A DNA stretch of 64,000 nt, from the NCBI GenBank assembly GCA_015350385.1, contig WNKI01000001.1:4281129-4345128 (forward strand), written 5' to 3'. Below, piece by piece: positions 40,245-49,429 of the stretch. The position numbers were made by a program, and so were the translations under genes. The notes beneath the pieces are model-generated. The model did not search any database, had not been told where the DNA came from, and saw nothing but the letters and a program-made list of their open reading frames with translations. This DNA is from Aculops lycopersici. Lineage: Eukaryota; Arthropoda; Arachnida; Trombidiformes; Eriophyidae. Each line of letters opens with the position of its first letter. Position 1 is the first letter of the stretch.

Positions 40245-40482
40245 CGTTCATGATAAATCCGCCGGTACTAGGTAGCTTTCAAAAGAGAAAAGGATTTGCC
40301 ACCCTCTGGTTTACATATTTAGGGGAGTGATACAACATAATATGCTGATAACATTCAAGCAAGCATATATTCCAGATAGGGTTATAACGCATTCAAGTAA
40401 ATATAAATAACCCGTGCATGCATTTATAGAGCAAAAAACTAGAGTTGGTTAAGATTCAAGGTTTAATGTTCTGGTGCAACTA

Positions 40483-43400
40483 TCACAGACTTTCCATAGG
40501 TACTCGTCTATCTTCGCTTGAGGAGTAAAAGTCAGACATAAAGTATAGATCATACGTATAGGCTTCAGATATTTCAGGTAGTGTAAACTCAAGCTTGTAT
40601 TCATTGACACCCTTGACAGGCGTCTTGACTCGCTTAAAGTTTTGGAACTTTTCACGTTCAAGGCTCTTGTCTAGCTTGGCATCTAGATCTTTTTGGTTCT
40701 TGAGTTTTCCAATGACCAGGAAACACCAGCCTTCATCACGATACATCGAGGAAGGCAGGTGGCCATAGTGATGCTCGAACTCTTTCAGGTCAAAAGGATC
40801 ATCGGCACGTTCGACCGAGATATCGATGACAACTTTTGTTTCCTGCTTTCCATCCTCATCCTCTTCAACTTCTTTGATGATACTGGCACTCATATCGAGA
40901 TCAGGTTTTGTTCTTCTTGAGTAGGGGACCAACTTTTTAGCGAGTTGAATGGCATTCTTAGCCAAGGAAAATGTGTCTTGTAGCCAGGCTATGTCTACAA
41001 TAGCCATCAATAGTCGATGGGCTGTTGCCAAGATGAATTGACGATCTTCAATCAATTCACCCTCAAGTGGATCTTCCTTTCCATCCGTCTTCTGGTACTG
41101 GGATAAAATCAGGAGTTTTACCTTAAATTTGTCGCTATATGACTGGTCGTTTTGTTTGTACCTACGCTTCAGTGACCTGAGCGCCATCAGTTCACCGTGA
41201 CGAACTTGAATCCGTCGGAACTCGTGGGTATTTGTCGAGATTAATTCAATCAATTCGGATCTGCCGACTTGTGATGTCTTGGGATAGTTCTTGAGCCATC
41301 TGCTATAATTCAAAATGGTTTCGTAACTAATATAGTACTCCAATGAGATCAGAGCTAACTGCCCGCCTGTGAACTTGGGATCCTCGCGACTACCCTCAAT
41401 GCTGACGAACTCAGACTTAGCAAGTTCTAGTGCTACCTTGTTGACGAGATCATTGAAGAATGTCGACACAGTGGCTCTTATATCAGAGTCTTCCGCTACA
41501 ACTACTCCATAGTAATTTGGATTGATTGTAATTCTCTTGTAAAAGTATGTGTAGGCTAGGAATGGTTTGTAGATATTATTAAGCTCCCCAATAGTTCCGA
41601 TGATGACTTCATAGTTGACGTGTGAGATCAGATTTACCGGTAGGTCACTTTCAACAGGTAGAGGTTCATTCAAGGCCCGATTGAAATTTTCAGCCTTCGA
41701 TGATTGGCACATGATTATACATTTGCATTCATGATCTTGCAAGGGTCTACCTGTATAACCAATCATCTGCATAATATCTACCAACTCATAGTCACGAGCC
41801 TCCTGTCCATCATGCTGTTGGGTGTCCATGATAATTGTTAGATATGATCTAGTTTTTATGGACCAGCACATGCCAACCGTTGCAACTAAAACTAGAATTT
41901 GCTCTCTATTGTATAGATCTTCAATAAATCTCTTTTCATCTGGATGCATTCCTCTGTACAGGAAGCCCATTCCGTATCTAATACATCTTCGTTGATCTGA
42001 GTCACGAACTTCGCTGGTATCCACAATGGAGCTTGCAAAACGAATCTTTTCCCCCTTTGAGTAGTTGATCAAGATATTGCACAAATCTAAAGCTTGTTGA
42101 TAGTCGGATACAAACACCAGTGTTGGTTTGTCTCTTGCTGTTTGGGTGATATGCCTATAAACTGGTCGATACATGGTCATTAATCTCATCTTGTAATCGT
42201 AGTGATGGTATCTCTGTATCGTTGATTCCAACTTGACTGGCCTTATGCTAGGTGGAAAGTTCATAACAACTGGCTCACGCGAGCCTCTTTCGTAGGCAAG
42301 CCAGTTCTTTAAACTATCCGCATTGACAATAGGAGAACCCAACGTTATTATCCTAGCTGCAGTCTTTGAGTCCAACTTGGTCGCTATACGCAGCTTGGCA
42401 CATAGCCACTCGAGAGTTGAGTTATGATCATTGTGCAACAGGTGAATGTCGTCAATGATAAATAACTGGAATTTACTCATAAGTTTCTTGTATCGCTTCG
42501 GTTTGATTAGTGTGAGTGAATGCCAACTTTCTCGGTCACCTATGACTATATTGATATTTGAACTTTCAACTTTAGCCGAATCTTCTCGGCGTTTACCCGT
42601 CATGATGTAGACGCCATAGTGTTGACCAAATATTTGCACCCAATCTTCATAAACTAATCGTGCAGCTTGGCTATTAGCGGCAATGTATCCACACTTCGAT
42701 CCGGCCTTAAACAAGTTGATGTCTCTCATAACAGCCAGCTCAGCGCAAACTGTCTTACCAGAACCAGCCGACGCCAAGAGAATGACATCATCGTTAGACT
42801 TGTAGATGTAGTCGAAGGCGAACGTTTGGATCTGGTTGAAACTAGAGCCCTTGAACTTTGATTCGTAAATAGCCTCAAATAAAGGATTCTGTAGCGATCG
42901 AATAGATTTTGGGTCCAAGTCTTCGAGTTGAGTTGTAATTAGCGGCTCCTCAGGTAGAGTCAGCTTCTCGATATAAATTGGAAGGTGGTGATCACAACCA
43001 AACCAATTGTCAGGCATTATTCTAATATAGTAGAATGGGTGAGCTGGTATCAGGTACGGAATGAAGAATACAACTCTAGCTCCGTCAATGGCATCTCTTT
43101 TGAGGTGAATCAGTTCGTGGTGTAATAATCTCTCTTGATTCACATCTTCAACCAGAAGCCAGAACCTCTCCGAGTAGCCATGATATTCTTTTTTCCAAGT
43201 GAAATCTTGCTCAATACTCACCTCAACTCTCAACCTCCCATTGCTGATAGGTTTAATACCGGCTTCAATCTTTAGTTTAGGTAAACATTTAAGCAGTCTG
43301 AATATTTGCTTACCTTGGTGTCGATCGCACCTCAGTAGTTCGGTTAGTTTTTCTGGCTCCAGGACCCTAAGTTCCTCTAGGTGATAGTTCTTCTTCTCGA

Positions 43401-46359
43401 GTTTGTTTACGAGTTCAGGGTCTAACTCGGAGAATTGTCTCAAGGGTGAATGACAAGCTGTCATCCGTTTGTCAATCTTTCGGCACAAATCAAACGATAG
43501 TTCGGCAACATTTGCAAAACCTTTCATCAAAACAATCTCGTGTATCGCTCTGGCCAAACGAGCTGCACTATCTCTAATGAAGTGCATATCACAGATAAGG
43601 TCAGAACCTTCAATGTTTAGGCGAAAAATGTAAACTTGTAGTAGAGCATTGACCTTATTGGCGCCAGCTGTTGCTCTTTTGTCGTCAATTGGGAATGGAA
43701 CTTGATTGATAAGTGTCATGAGATCTGCTTCCTCGCCTCTTCTAACAAAAATATCCTTGAACTCGTCGGCCATTGAGAATATCCGGAACAACTCGATGTC
43801 AGTAGTGTGACTTTGGATAGAATCATTGAATAGCTTGATGGTTCTACTAGAACAATTGTAATTTGATGCTATCCTACCTAGTTCGGTTGACTTGATATCG
43901 CCGCTATTCTTGTCGAATACAACCAGACCTCGGTCGCAAAGTATGCGAACAGCATCATAAGCCAAGTTGCGCTTATGATTGTTGAGATTTGGGTCAGTGA
44001 TCTTGGCATCATCCTTGATTCCATACATCGAGGTATAGTTTCTATCACCCTTATGCAGAACACTAGCCATACGAGAACTTAGGTAAGTTTCGTTTAGCCA
44101 TCCTATAGCTCCATCTAGCGATTCTACATTGCCGATAACACATTCAGAGTTGATGCACTCGGCTAAACGGCCAATCAATCGACTCTCAACAGGTAGTTGC
44201 TCAGTCATAAGAGACATGTAAAACTTAACCTGAGATTGCTGAGTTATTACAATACCCTCGCCTTCGTTATCATATCCGGGTCTACCTGCACGACCAAGCA
44301 TTTGGGTGACATCCAAACTATCCAAGTCAGTCCATCGACCTTCACGATATACTTGAGTGCCTTTGATGATAACAATTCTAGCAGGTAAATTGACACCCCA
44401 AGCCAAAGTGGCCGTGCTAACCAGAACCTTGACGAACTTATTTCTAAACAACTCTTCGACACATGTTCTCTCATGCTTGCTCATCCCGGCATGGTGAGTT
44501 CCAATTCCAAATTGAAGAAGCTCCTTCAATTTAGGATTCAATCCTCCGTCACTATACTCATTTATAGCATCAATAGCGGACTCGCTCGATAGGAATAAGC
44601 CAACATGATTCAACTCTAGAGCTTTGCGTTTGATGAAGTCGGCTGTCTTGAAAGTGTCTGGTCTTGAGTGGACGAATATAAGTATTTGGCTTTGGACTCT
44701 TTCCTTAAGCCTTTCAATGACTTTGTCATAGACGATATCATTGATCATTCTGAAAGACTTCTTTGTTTCTGTCATGGCGATATATTGTTGCTTCAAGGGG
44801 ATGGGTCGATATGTGCTGTCAAAGTAGAAGGTTGACTCTTGTGGTTCCACATCTGGAGCAATAAAACGAGATACATCCTTGTAGTTTGGTAGTGTGGCAC
44901 TCAAACCTACTATTCTGATAGATTCACCCTCGATTTGTTTGTGACGCTTGATTCTGGCCACCAGAGCTTCCAGGGTCGCTCCACGTTCATTGTGAAGCAA
45001 ATGAATCTCGTCAAATATGACTAAACGGACTATCTTGGTGTACAATCTGTCAAGACTCTTTCTTGTAACTATATCCCACTTCTCGGGTGTGCAAACAATA
45101 ATCTGAGCATCGGATATCTCCCTCTGATTTAGTTGGTGATCACCGGTAAGCTCCTTGACTTGCAAGTTGAAGGGTGGGACACTTAGTTTTTTGGAGAAAT
45201 TTTCTACTATTTCTTGAACTAGAGCTTTGATTGGAGCAACATAGATGATTTTAAACTTGTCAGTATCGAAGCCGTCACCATCACGGTTGGGGTATTTGAG
45301 TATCTCTCGTAACATAGTAAGGAGAGCAATGTTGGTCTTACCGGCACCAGTCGGGGCACAAATTAGAAGACTCTTATCTGAAGTCATGGCTCTTTTATAG
45401 ATCATACTTTGGATTATGTTCAGCGTTCTGAATCCTTTGAATGCTTGCCTCTCATTTTCAGTCAGATCATCTATCTTGATTAAATTATCACGATGTTTTG
45501 GACGTGGACCTGGAGCTATCTCGTACTCTTGGTAACCTTCCTTCTTCCTGACAACAGCCAACTTTTCAATGTCAATATGAGGCACCAGATTTGTATAGCG
45601 TTTTGCTAATTCCTCGATGTTGAGAGTATCACTCACCTCGGCTGCTTTTTCAAACATATCATCGAGATCAAATTCTTCTTCTTCTTCGCTATCATCCAAC
45701 TCCGACTTATATTCGTCATCCGATAGGTCGTCATTATCTGATAATATGATGGCTGTGTCATCATGAGCCTCTCCCGCATTAGCCTCATCACGAGAAGCGC
45801 TCCAATCGGTCAAGCGCTTGCACAAGTTCGACAGTTGATTATACTCGTCGTCATCTAAACCCTCATCAGGTGCAAGCAAACTATGAACCTCCGAGCGTCG
45901 AGATCCCTCGTCAGTATCTTGATTTTTCATGCTACTTATAACTTCGTCAGCTGCTGCAGTAATGATACTCGGATGTTCGGCGCCGAGTCGCTCCTTAACA
46001 AACTTGACAATCATATCATAAGCAAGTCGGGTGGCCTCCGATTTCGGTTGATAAATGAGATCATCTACATCCATCATGGCAACGGATAAACTTGTGGCAC
46101 CAGGCTCAAATTTAAACCCGGCAGAGTCCTCCTTCTTGCTCTTCTTCGACTTCTTTGACCGACCTGGCTTATCCTCATCTTCGGTTTTTGCAGGTTTGCT
46201 TGATCTTGCTCTATCTCCCATCGAGCCGGTAAGTCGACCAACCAGAGATTGGACTTCACCGGTCCCCTCATCTCTGGGTCTCTCTGATCGGTCGGCCTGC
46301 AGAACCAAGTTCGAATTTGCTTTGTAATCATATTGACGATAATGACGCTCGTCGTCCAT
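40483..46359 (-). CDS. SNRNP200: U5 snRNP helicase SNRNP200/Brr2, divergent
   Basis: A 1958-aa Ski2-like helicase with two cassettes, in a single exon. Brr2 unwinds U4/U6 during spliceosome activation. The N-terminus matches Brr2 (YDYKANSNLVLQADRS, TGEVQSLVGRL). The first cassette is intact: CAPTGAGKTNIA near 337, DEIHLLHNERG near 452, SATLPNY, and QMLGRAGRPGYD. The second has ASAGSGKTVCAE near 1197 but IDDIHLLHND at motif II, where the family usually has DEVH, and QMIGYTGRPLQD at motif VI. The protein is about 180 residues shorter than typical Brr2. Losses map to the region before the first cassette and to the helix-hairpin-helix part of the last Sec63 module. It keeps the end block (YTYDLYFMSD). 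It is either the ortholog in a fast-evolving lineage or a divergent paralog. Confidence 0.88.
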   Translation of the reverse strand: MDDERHYRQYDYKANSNLVLQADRSERPRDEGTGEVQSLVGRLTGSMGDRARSSKPAKTEDEDKPGRSKKSKKSKKEDSAGFKFEPGATSLSVAMMDVDDLIYQPKSEATRLAYDMIVKFVKERLGAEHPSIITAAADEVISSMKNQDTDEGSRRSEVHSLLAPDEGLDDDEYNQLSNLCKRLTDWSASRDEANAGEAHDDTAIILSDNDDLSDDEYKSELDDSEEEEEFDLDDMFEKAAEVSDTLNIEELAKRYTNLVPHIDIEKLAVVRKKEGYQEYEIAPGPRPKHRDNLIKIDDLTENERQAFKGFRTLNIIQSMIYKRAMTSDKSLLICAPTGAGKTNIALLTMLREILKYPNRDGDGFDTDKFKIIYVAPIKALVQEIVENFSKKLSVPPFNLQVKELTGDHQLNQREISDAQIIVCTPEKWDIVTRKSLDRLYTKIVRLVIFDEIHLLHNERGATLEALVARIKRHKQIEGESIRIVGLSATLPNYKDVSRFIAPDVEPQESTFYFDSTYRPIPLKQQYIAMTETKKSFRMINDIVYDKVIERLKERVQSQILIFVHSRPDTFKTADFIKRKALELNHVGLFLSSESAIDAINEYSDGGLNPKLKELLQFGIGTHHAGMSKHERTCVEELFRNKFVKVLVSTATLAWGVNLPARIVIIKGTQVYREGRWTDLDSLDVTQMLGRAGRPGYDNEGEGIVITQQSQVKFYMSLMTEQLPVESRLIGRLAECINSECVIGNVESLDGAIGWLNETYLSSRMASVLHKGDRNYTSMYGIKDDAKITDPNLNNHKRNLAYDAVRILCDRGLVVFDKNSGDIKSTELGRIASNYNCSSRTIKLFNDSIQSHTTDIELFRIFSMADEFKDIFVRRGEEADLMTLINQVPFPIDDKRATAGANKVNALLQVYIFRLNIEGSDLICDMHFIRDSAARLARAIHEIVLMKGFANVAELSFDLCRKIDKRMTACHSPLRQFSELDPELVNKLEKKNYHLEELRVLEPEKLTELLRCDRHQGKQIFRLLKCLPKLKIEAGIKPISNGRLRVEVSIEQDFTWKKEYHGYSERFWLLVEDVNQERLLHHELIHLKRDAIDGARVVFFIPYLIPAHPFYYIRIMPDNWFGCDHHLPIYIEKLTLPEEPLITTQLEDLDPKSIRSLQNPLFEAIYESKFKGSSFNQIQTFAFDYIYKSNDDVILLASAGSGKTVCAELAVMRDINLFKAGSKCGYIAANSQAARLVYEDWVQIFGQHYGVYIMTGKRREDSAKVESSNINIVIGDRESWHSLTLIKPKRYKKLMSKFQLFIIDDIHLLHNDHNSTLEWLCAKLRIATKLDSKTAARIITLGSPIVNADSLKNWLAYERGSREPVVMNFPPSIRPVKLESTIQRYHHYDYKMRLMTMYRPVYRHITQTARDKPTLVFVSDYQQALDLCNILINYSKGEKIRFASSIVDTSEVRDSDQRRCIRYGMGFLYRGMHPDEKRFIEDLYNREQILVLVATVGMCWSIKTRSYLTIIMDTQQHDGQEARDYELVDIMQMIGYTGRPLQDHECKCIIMCQSSKAENFNRALNEPLPVESDLPVNLISHVNYEVIIGTIGELNNIYKPFLAYTYFYKRITINPNYYGVVVAEDSDIRATVSTFFNDLVNKVALELAKSEFVSIEGSREDPKFTGGQLALISLEYYISYETILNYSRWLKNYPKTSQVGRSELIELISTNTHEFRRIQVRHGELMALRSLKRRYKQNDQSYSDKFKVKLLILSQYQKTDGKEDPLEGELIEDRQFILATAHRLLMAIVDIAWLQDTFSLAKNAIQLAKKLVPYSRRTKPDLDMSASIIKEVEEDEDGKQETKVVIDISVERADDPFDLKEFEHHYGHLPSSMYRDEGWCFLVIGKLKNQKDLDAKLDKSLEREKFQNFKRVKTPVKGVNEYKLEFTLPEISEAYTYDLYFMSDFYSSSEDRRVPMESL

Positions 46360-46913
46360 GTCGGGGTTATATGCGAGCGACTTGTGGTTAATGTAAGTAT
46401 TGGTTGAAACAGGATGATGATGTTGTCATCGAGTTATGTTATAAATAATTCGTTTTTTGCAAAGTTAATAAGAACCAGGTTTGGGCTCCCGAGAAAAGAT
46501 GCTCAGGTGAGTTGACAGTGAAACTCTATGCGAATGTTATTTATTCCTCGAAGCACATGGCTGGAGCTGCTCGCATGTCTGTGCAGATTTCGCTTTGCTT
46601 TCCCCTGTCAGCTGATCGCAAACTCATTAAGAATGAATGGAAAAAATTCAATTCGGGGGGCGAGTAGTTGTTGAGAAGCATTCTTACATTTGCCACTCTA
46701 CGTTGCACGACTAGTAGCCACGCTCATTCCATTGCTTGGAATGAAGTCATTTTTATGCCTTGTGTCTGCCATTGCTGTTGCTACTATATCATCATCATCA
46801 TCATATTCATCATCATCATCAAGCTCCATGGTCTTGGTTGTGGTCGATGTCGTCGTTGTCGATACTTTCGCATCGTATGCCAAACAGCATCTTAAACCTT
46901 TCATCTCAACAAG
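46360..46913. promoter_or_regulatory. Divergent promoter interval, Brr2-like gene and MADF gene
   Basis: A 554-bp interval containing a CAT trinucleotide stretch (about 46790-46825). Both genes should be driven from here. No clear core promoter motif was found. Confidence 0.45.
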
Positions 46914-48344
46914 ATGACCGAAAAGGCCCCAACTTCCAACACAATGGCAGATACGGATCTAAAGACTAAGATTATTGAATTTATGAGAGATAGACCATTC
47001 CTATGGAATAGCAAGCATCCAAGTTATAAGGACCACAAGCGACGGGATCATGAGTTCCAAGCATTCAGTTCAGAGATTGGCACCACCCCTCAAGAGATTA
47101 AGCGAATTTGGCATGTATTGAGGACAAATTTCTTTAGAGCTCACAAGTTATTAACCGAGAGGACGGCAAATAGATCTTCGAATTCTAATGGAAGCGGAAC
47201 ACCTGGAGAGGATGGAGGCGGAGGTGGTGGCGGTCCCGAAAAGTTATGGAAATACTACCTGGCTATGGAGTACATACTTGAGGGAACTCCGGCAGGCGGT
47301 GGTGGTAGTAATTCAGCAAGCACCTCCACTTCGACGACACCCACGTCGTCGGCCATGGCCACGCCAGCGGGTGATAGTAGTAGTTCAAATAATCACGACA
47401 TTAGTATGAAAGAAACATCAACAATGAGCACCTCATCAGCATCCTTGAACAACACAACAAATTCTACCTCAATCTCAACGTCAACACCTACAACTACAAC
47501 AACAAACAATTCAACAACGTCATCTAGCACGAGACAAACTAGAGGCAGTCGCCATAGCGAACCATCATCTCTAACAAGTGGAGGTAGCAGCAACACTAAT
47601 AACAATCATACTACTAATCTGAAGAGCATCAAGCGCGAGGCAAATCATACTAGGAGTTCACTTGGAACTACTACAATTAGCAACTCAATTAGTAGTGCTA
47701 TATGTGTAACAAATCCCATCTTCCCATTAGGCTCGTCTCTAAACTCCACATCTACAAGCTTCAATGCAAGTTTAGATTCGTCGAGTTTACATAGTAGTGG
47801 TTTAAATGCAAATGGTCATATAAGATCACTAGCCTTTCAACAAAATAGCACCACCTCGTCATCTATGGATATGTTGGATGATGATTATATGTATGCTAGA
47901 TCTCTGACCTCGACACTGAAACGCTTTGATCCCACCACAAAGGAGATAATCAAGTTGAAATTTCAGGAGATTATTGTTAGTTACATGCAACAACAGCAAC
48001 AACAGCAACAACAACATCAACATCAACATCAACATCAACATCAACATCAACAACAACATCAATTATTACAGCATCACCAACCACAACCACAACCTCTACC
48101 CCTACCTCTACCTCTACCTCTACCTCTACCTCTACCACCACCACCACCACCTCCACCAACACCACCAACAATAACAGCAACAACTCTATTGCAACCGCAA
48201 CAACCGCAACAACCGAAACAACAACAACAGCAACCTCAAAATAACAACAACACCAGTAGCAGTAGCGGTGGTGAAGTGAATGGAGAAAAGAGCAGCGACA
48301 ATGGTGTAGCGCGAGAATGCTCATTTGGAACGGAAAATCTGTAA
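46914..48344 (+). CDS. MADF-BESS domain transcriptional regulator
   Basis: A 476-aa Adf-1-like protein. The MADF DNA-binding domain spans about 16-125 (IIEFMRDRPFLWNSKHPSYK, IKRIWHVLRTNFFRAHK, LWKYYLAMEYIL) and carries an internal Gly-rich insert (DGGGGGGGPEK). The BESS protein-interaction motif is at about 331-358 (LTSTLKRFDPTTKEIIKLKF). Between them lies a long Ser/Thr/Asn-rich region. After BESS the tail is Gln/His repeats, a Leu-Pro repeat, polyPro and polyGln. MADF-BESS regulators are expanded in arthropods. An AATAAA at 48386-48391 follows 42 bp after the stop. Confidence 0.85.
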   Translation: MTEKAPTSNTMADTDLKTKIIEFMRDRPFLWNSKHPSYKDHKRRDHEFQAFSSEIGTTPQEIKRIWHVLRTNFFRAHKLLTERTANRSSNSNGSGTPGEDGGGGGGGPEKLWKYYLAMEYILEGTPAGGGGSNSASTSTSTTPTSSAMATPAGDSSSSNNHDISMKETSTMSTSSASLNNTTNSTSISTSTPTTTTTNNSTTSSSTRQTRGSRHSEPSSLTSGGSSNTNNNHTTNLKSIKREANHTRSSLGTTTISNSISSAICVTNPIFPLGSSLNSTSTSFNASLDSSSLHSSGLNANGHIRSLAFQQNSTTSSSMDMLDDDYMYARSLTSTLKRFDPTTKEIIKLKFQEIIVSYMQQQQQQQQQHQHQHQHQHQHQQQHQLLQHHQPQPQPLPLPLPLPLPLPLPPPPPPPPTPPTITATTLLQPQQPQQPKQQQQQPQNNNNTSSSSGGEVNGEKSSDNGVARECSFGTENL

Positions 48345-48664
48345 ATCGCGCTTTGTGCGACCATTCTGTGCAACCATTTTTCGAAAATAAACCTCGCTCA
48401 AGTTTCTGCGATCCACGAGGTGGAATCAATTGCGAATCTACTTTACTATTCTGAGTGCCACCAACTGTAACATACAGTAGTAACGAGCCAAGCGGCCCAT
48501 CGTTACCATGACGGTCAGCAGGGTGAATGAGTTTTTGTTTCTTAGCGTGCGCCGCGTGTACGCGAGTCTAATCAAAAATAATAAATCTTAACCTAACTAT
48601 TTGATTATCCCTTTACATTGAATCTGATGTTATTACCAATTAATTTGATGAATTGAACCTCAGA
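48345..48664. other. Short interval, MADF gene 3' end and metaxin promoter
   Basis: A 320-bp interval with the MADF-gene polyadenylation signal at 48386-48391. Metaxin-2 follows on the same strand. Nothing else is distinct. Confidence 0.5.
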
Positions 48665-49429
48665 ATGTCCGCCTTTGTAGACAACTTGGGCCCCTTGGGC
48701 CAGCATCAACAGCAACCACAACAAATCCCAATCCGTGACAGAGAGTTTATTTTGTATCAACAGAATCCAATCAAGCAGATGCTCCTCTACGATATGGCAA
48801 CTAGTTCAAGTGTATTCACGTTCCTCAAGATGCACGGCCTAGAGACAACAATAAAGAATTTTACAAATACCGAGTTTATGTCGGAAAATGGACGAATCCC
48901 GGTGGTGATTGAGGCTAACAACGACAGACCTATGTGCGGCTTCAAGGAGGTGTACTGGCATGTTTGTAGAAATTTGGAAAGGCAACCGAGTTTATCTGAG
49001 ATTGCTTATAATGATTGGATTGAGACCAAGTTCCTAGAGGTTGAAATGTACATTTGTTGGTGTCACGAGCCGATAGTTGAAGAGTATACACGAGATAGGT
49101 ACACATATGATCTCCCTTGGCCAGTATCGAGCATTTTATTCAACAAGAAACGCCGAGAGATGGCCAAGAAAATCGGCAATAGATTTAGGGATTTGGATCA
49201 TTGTTTAGAGAAGTTCAATCAATTCTTAGGTCAAGTAAACAAACTAGTCGGCAATCGGCCCTTTGCCCCATCGGCCGAGCAAAGCCCCTCATCAGTAAAT
49301 GCCTTAATCTATGGCCATGCAACCACAATACTTAGCACCAAATTGAACCCAAAACTCTCGGATGCCATAACTCGTCAGAGGAGAATCGAGAATCTAGTCG
49401 AGAGAGTGGAGGAACTTTATATGGCTTAG
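48665..49429 (+). CDS. MTX2: Metaxin-2, outer mitochondrial membrane import factor
   Basis: A 254-aa GST-like protein. The first ATG is at 48665 (MSAFVDNLGPLG); the frame is open a few codons further but only to a TTG. The thioredoxin-like half has LYQQNPIKQMLLYDMA and GRIPVVIEANN. The metaxin signature follows (GFKEVYWHVCRNLERQ, AYNDWIETKFLEVEMYICWC), then the C-terminal helical half. Metaxin-2 partners metaxin-1 and the SAM complex in assembly of outer-membrane beta-barrel proteins. Length agrees with the family (about 260 aa). The Gln-rich segment near residue 17 is a small local insertion. Confidence 0.9.
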   Translation: MSAFVDNLGPLGQHQQQPQQIPIRDREFILYQQNPIKQMLLYDMATSSSVFTFLKMHGLETTIKNFTNTEFMSENGRIPVVIEANNDRPMCGFKEVYWHVCRNLERQPSLSEIAYNDWIETKFLEVEMYICWCHEPIVEEYTRDRYTYDLPWPVSSILFNKKRREMAKKIGNRFRDLDHCLEKFNQFLGQVNKLVGNRPFAPSAEQSPSSVNALIYGHATTILSTKLNPKLSDAITRQRRIENLVERVEELYMA

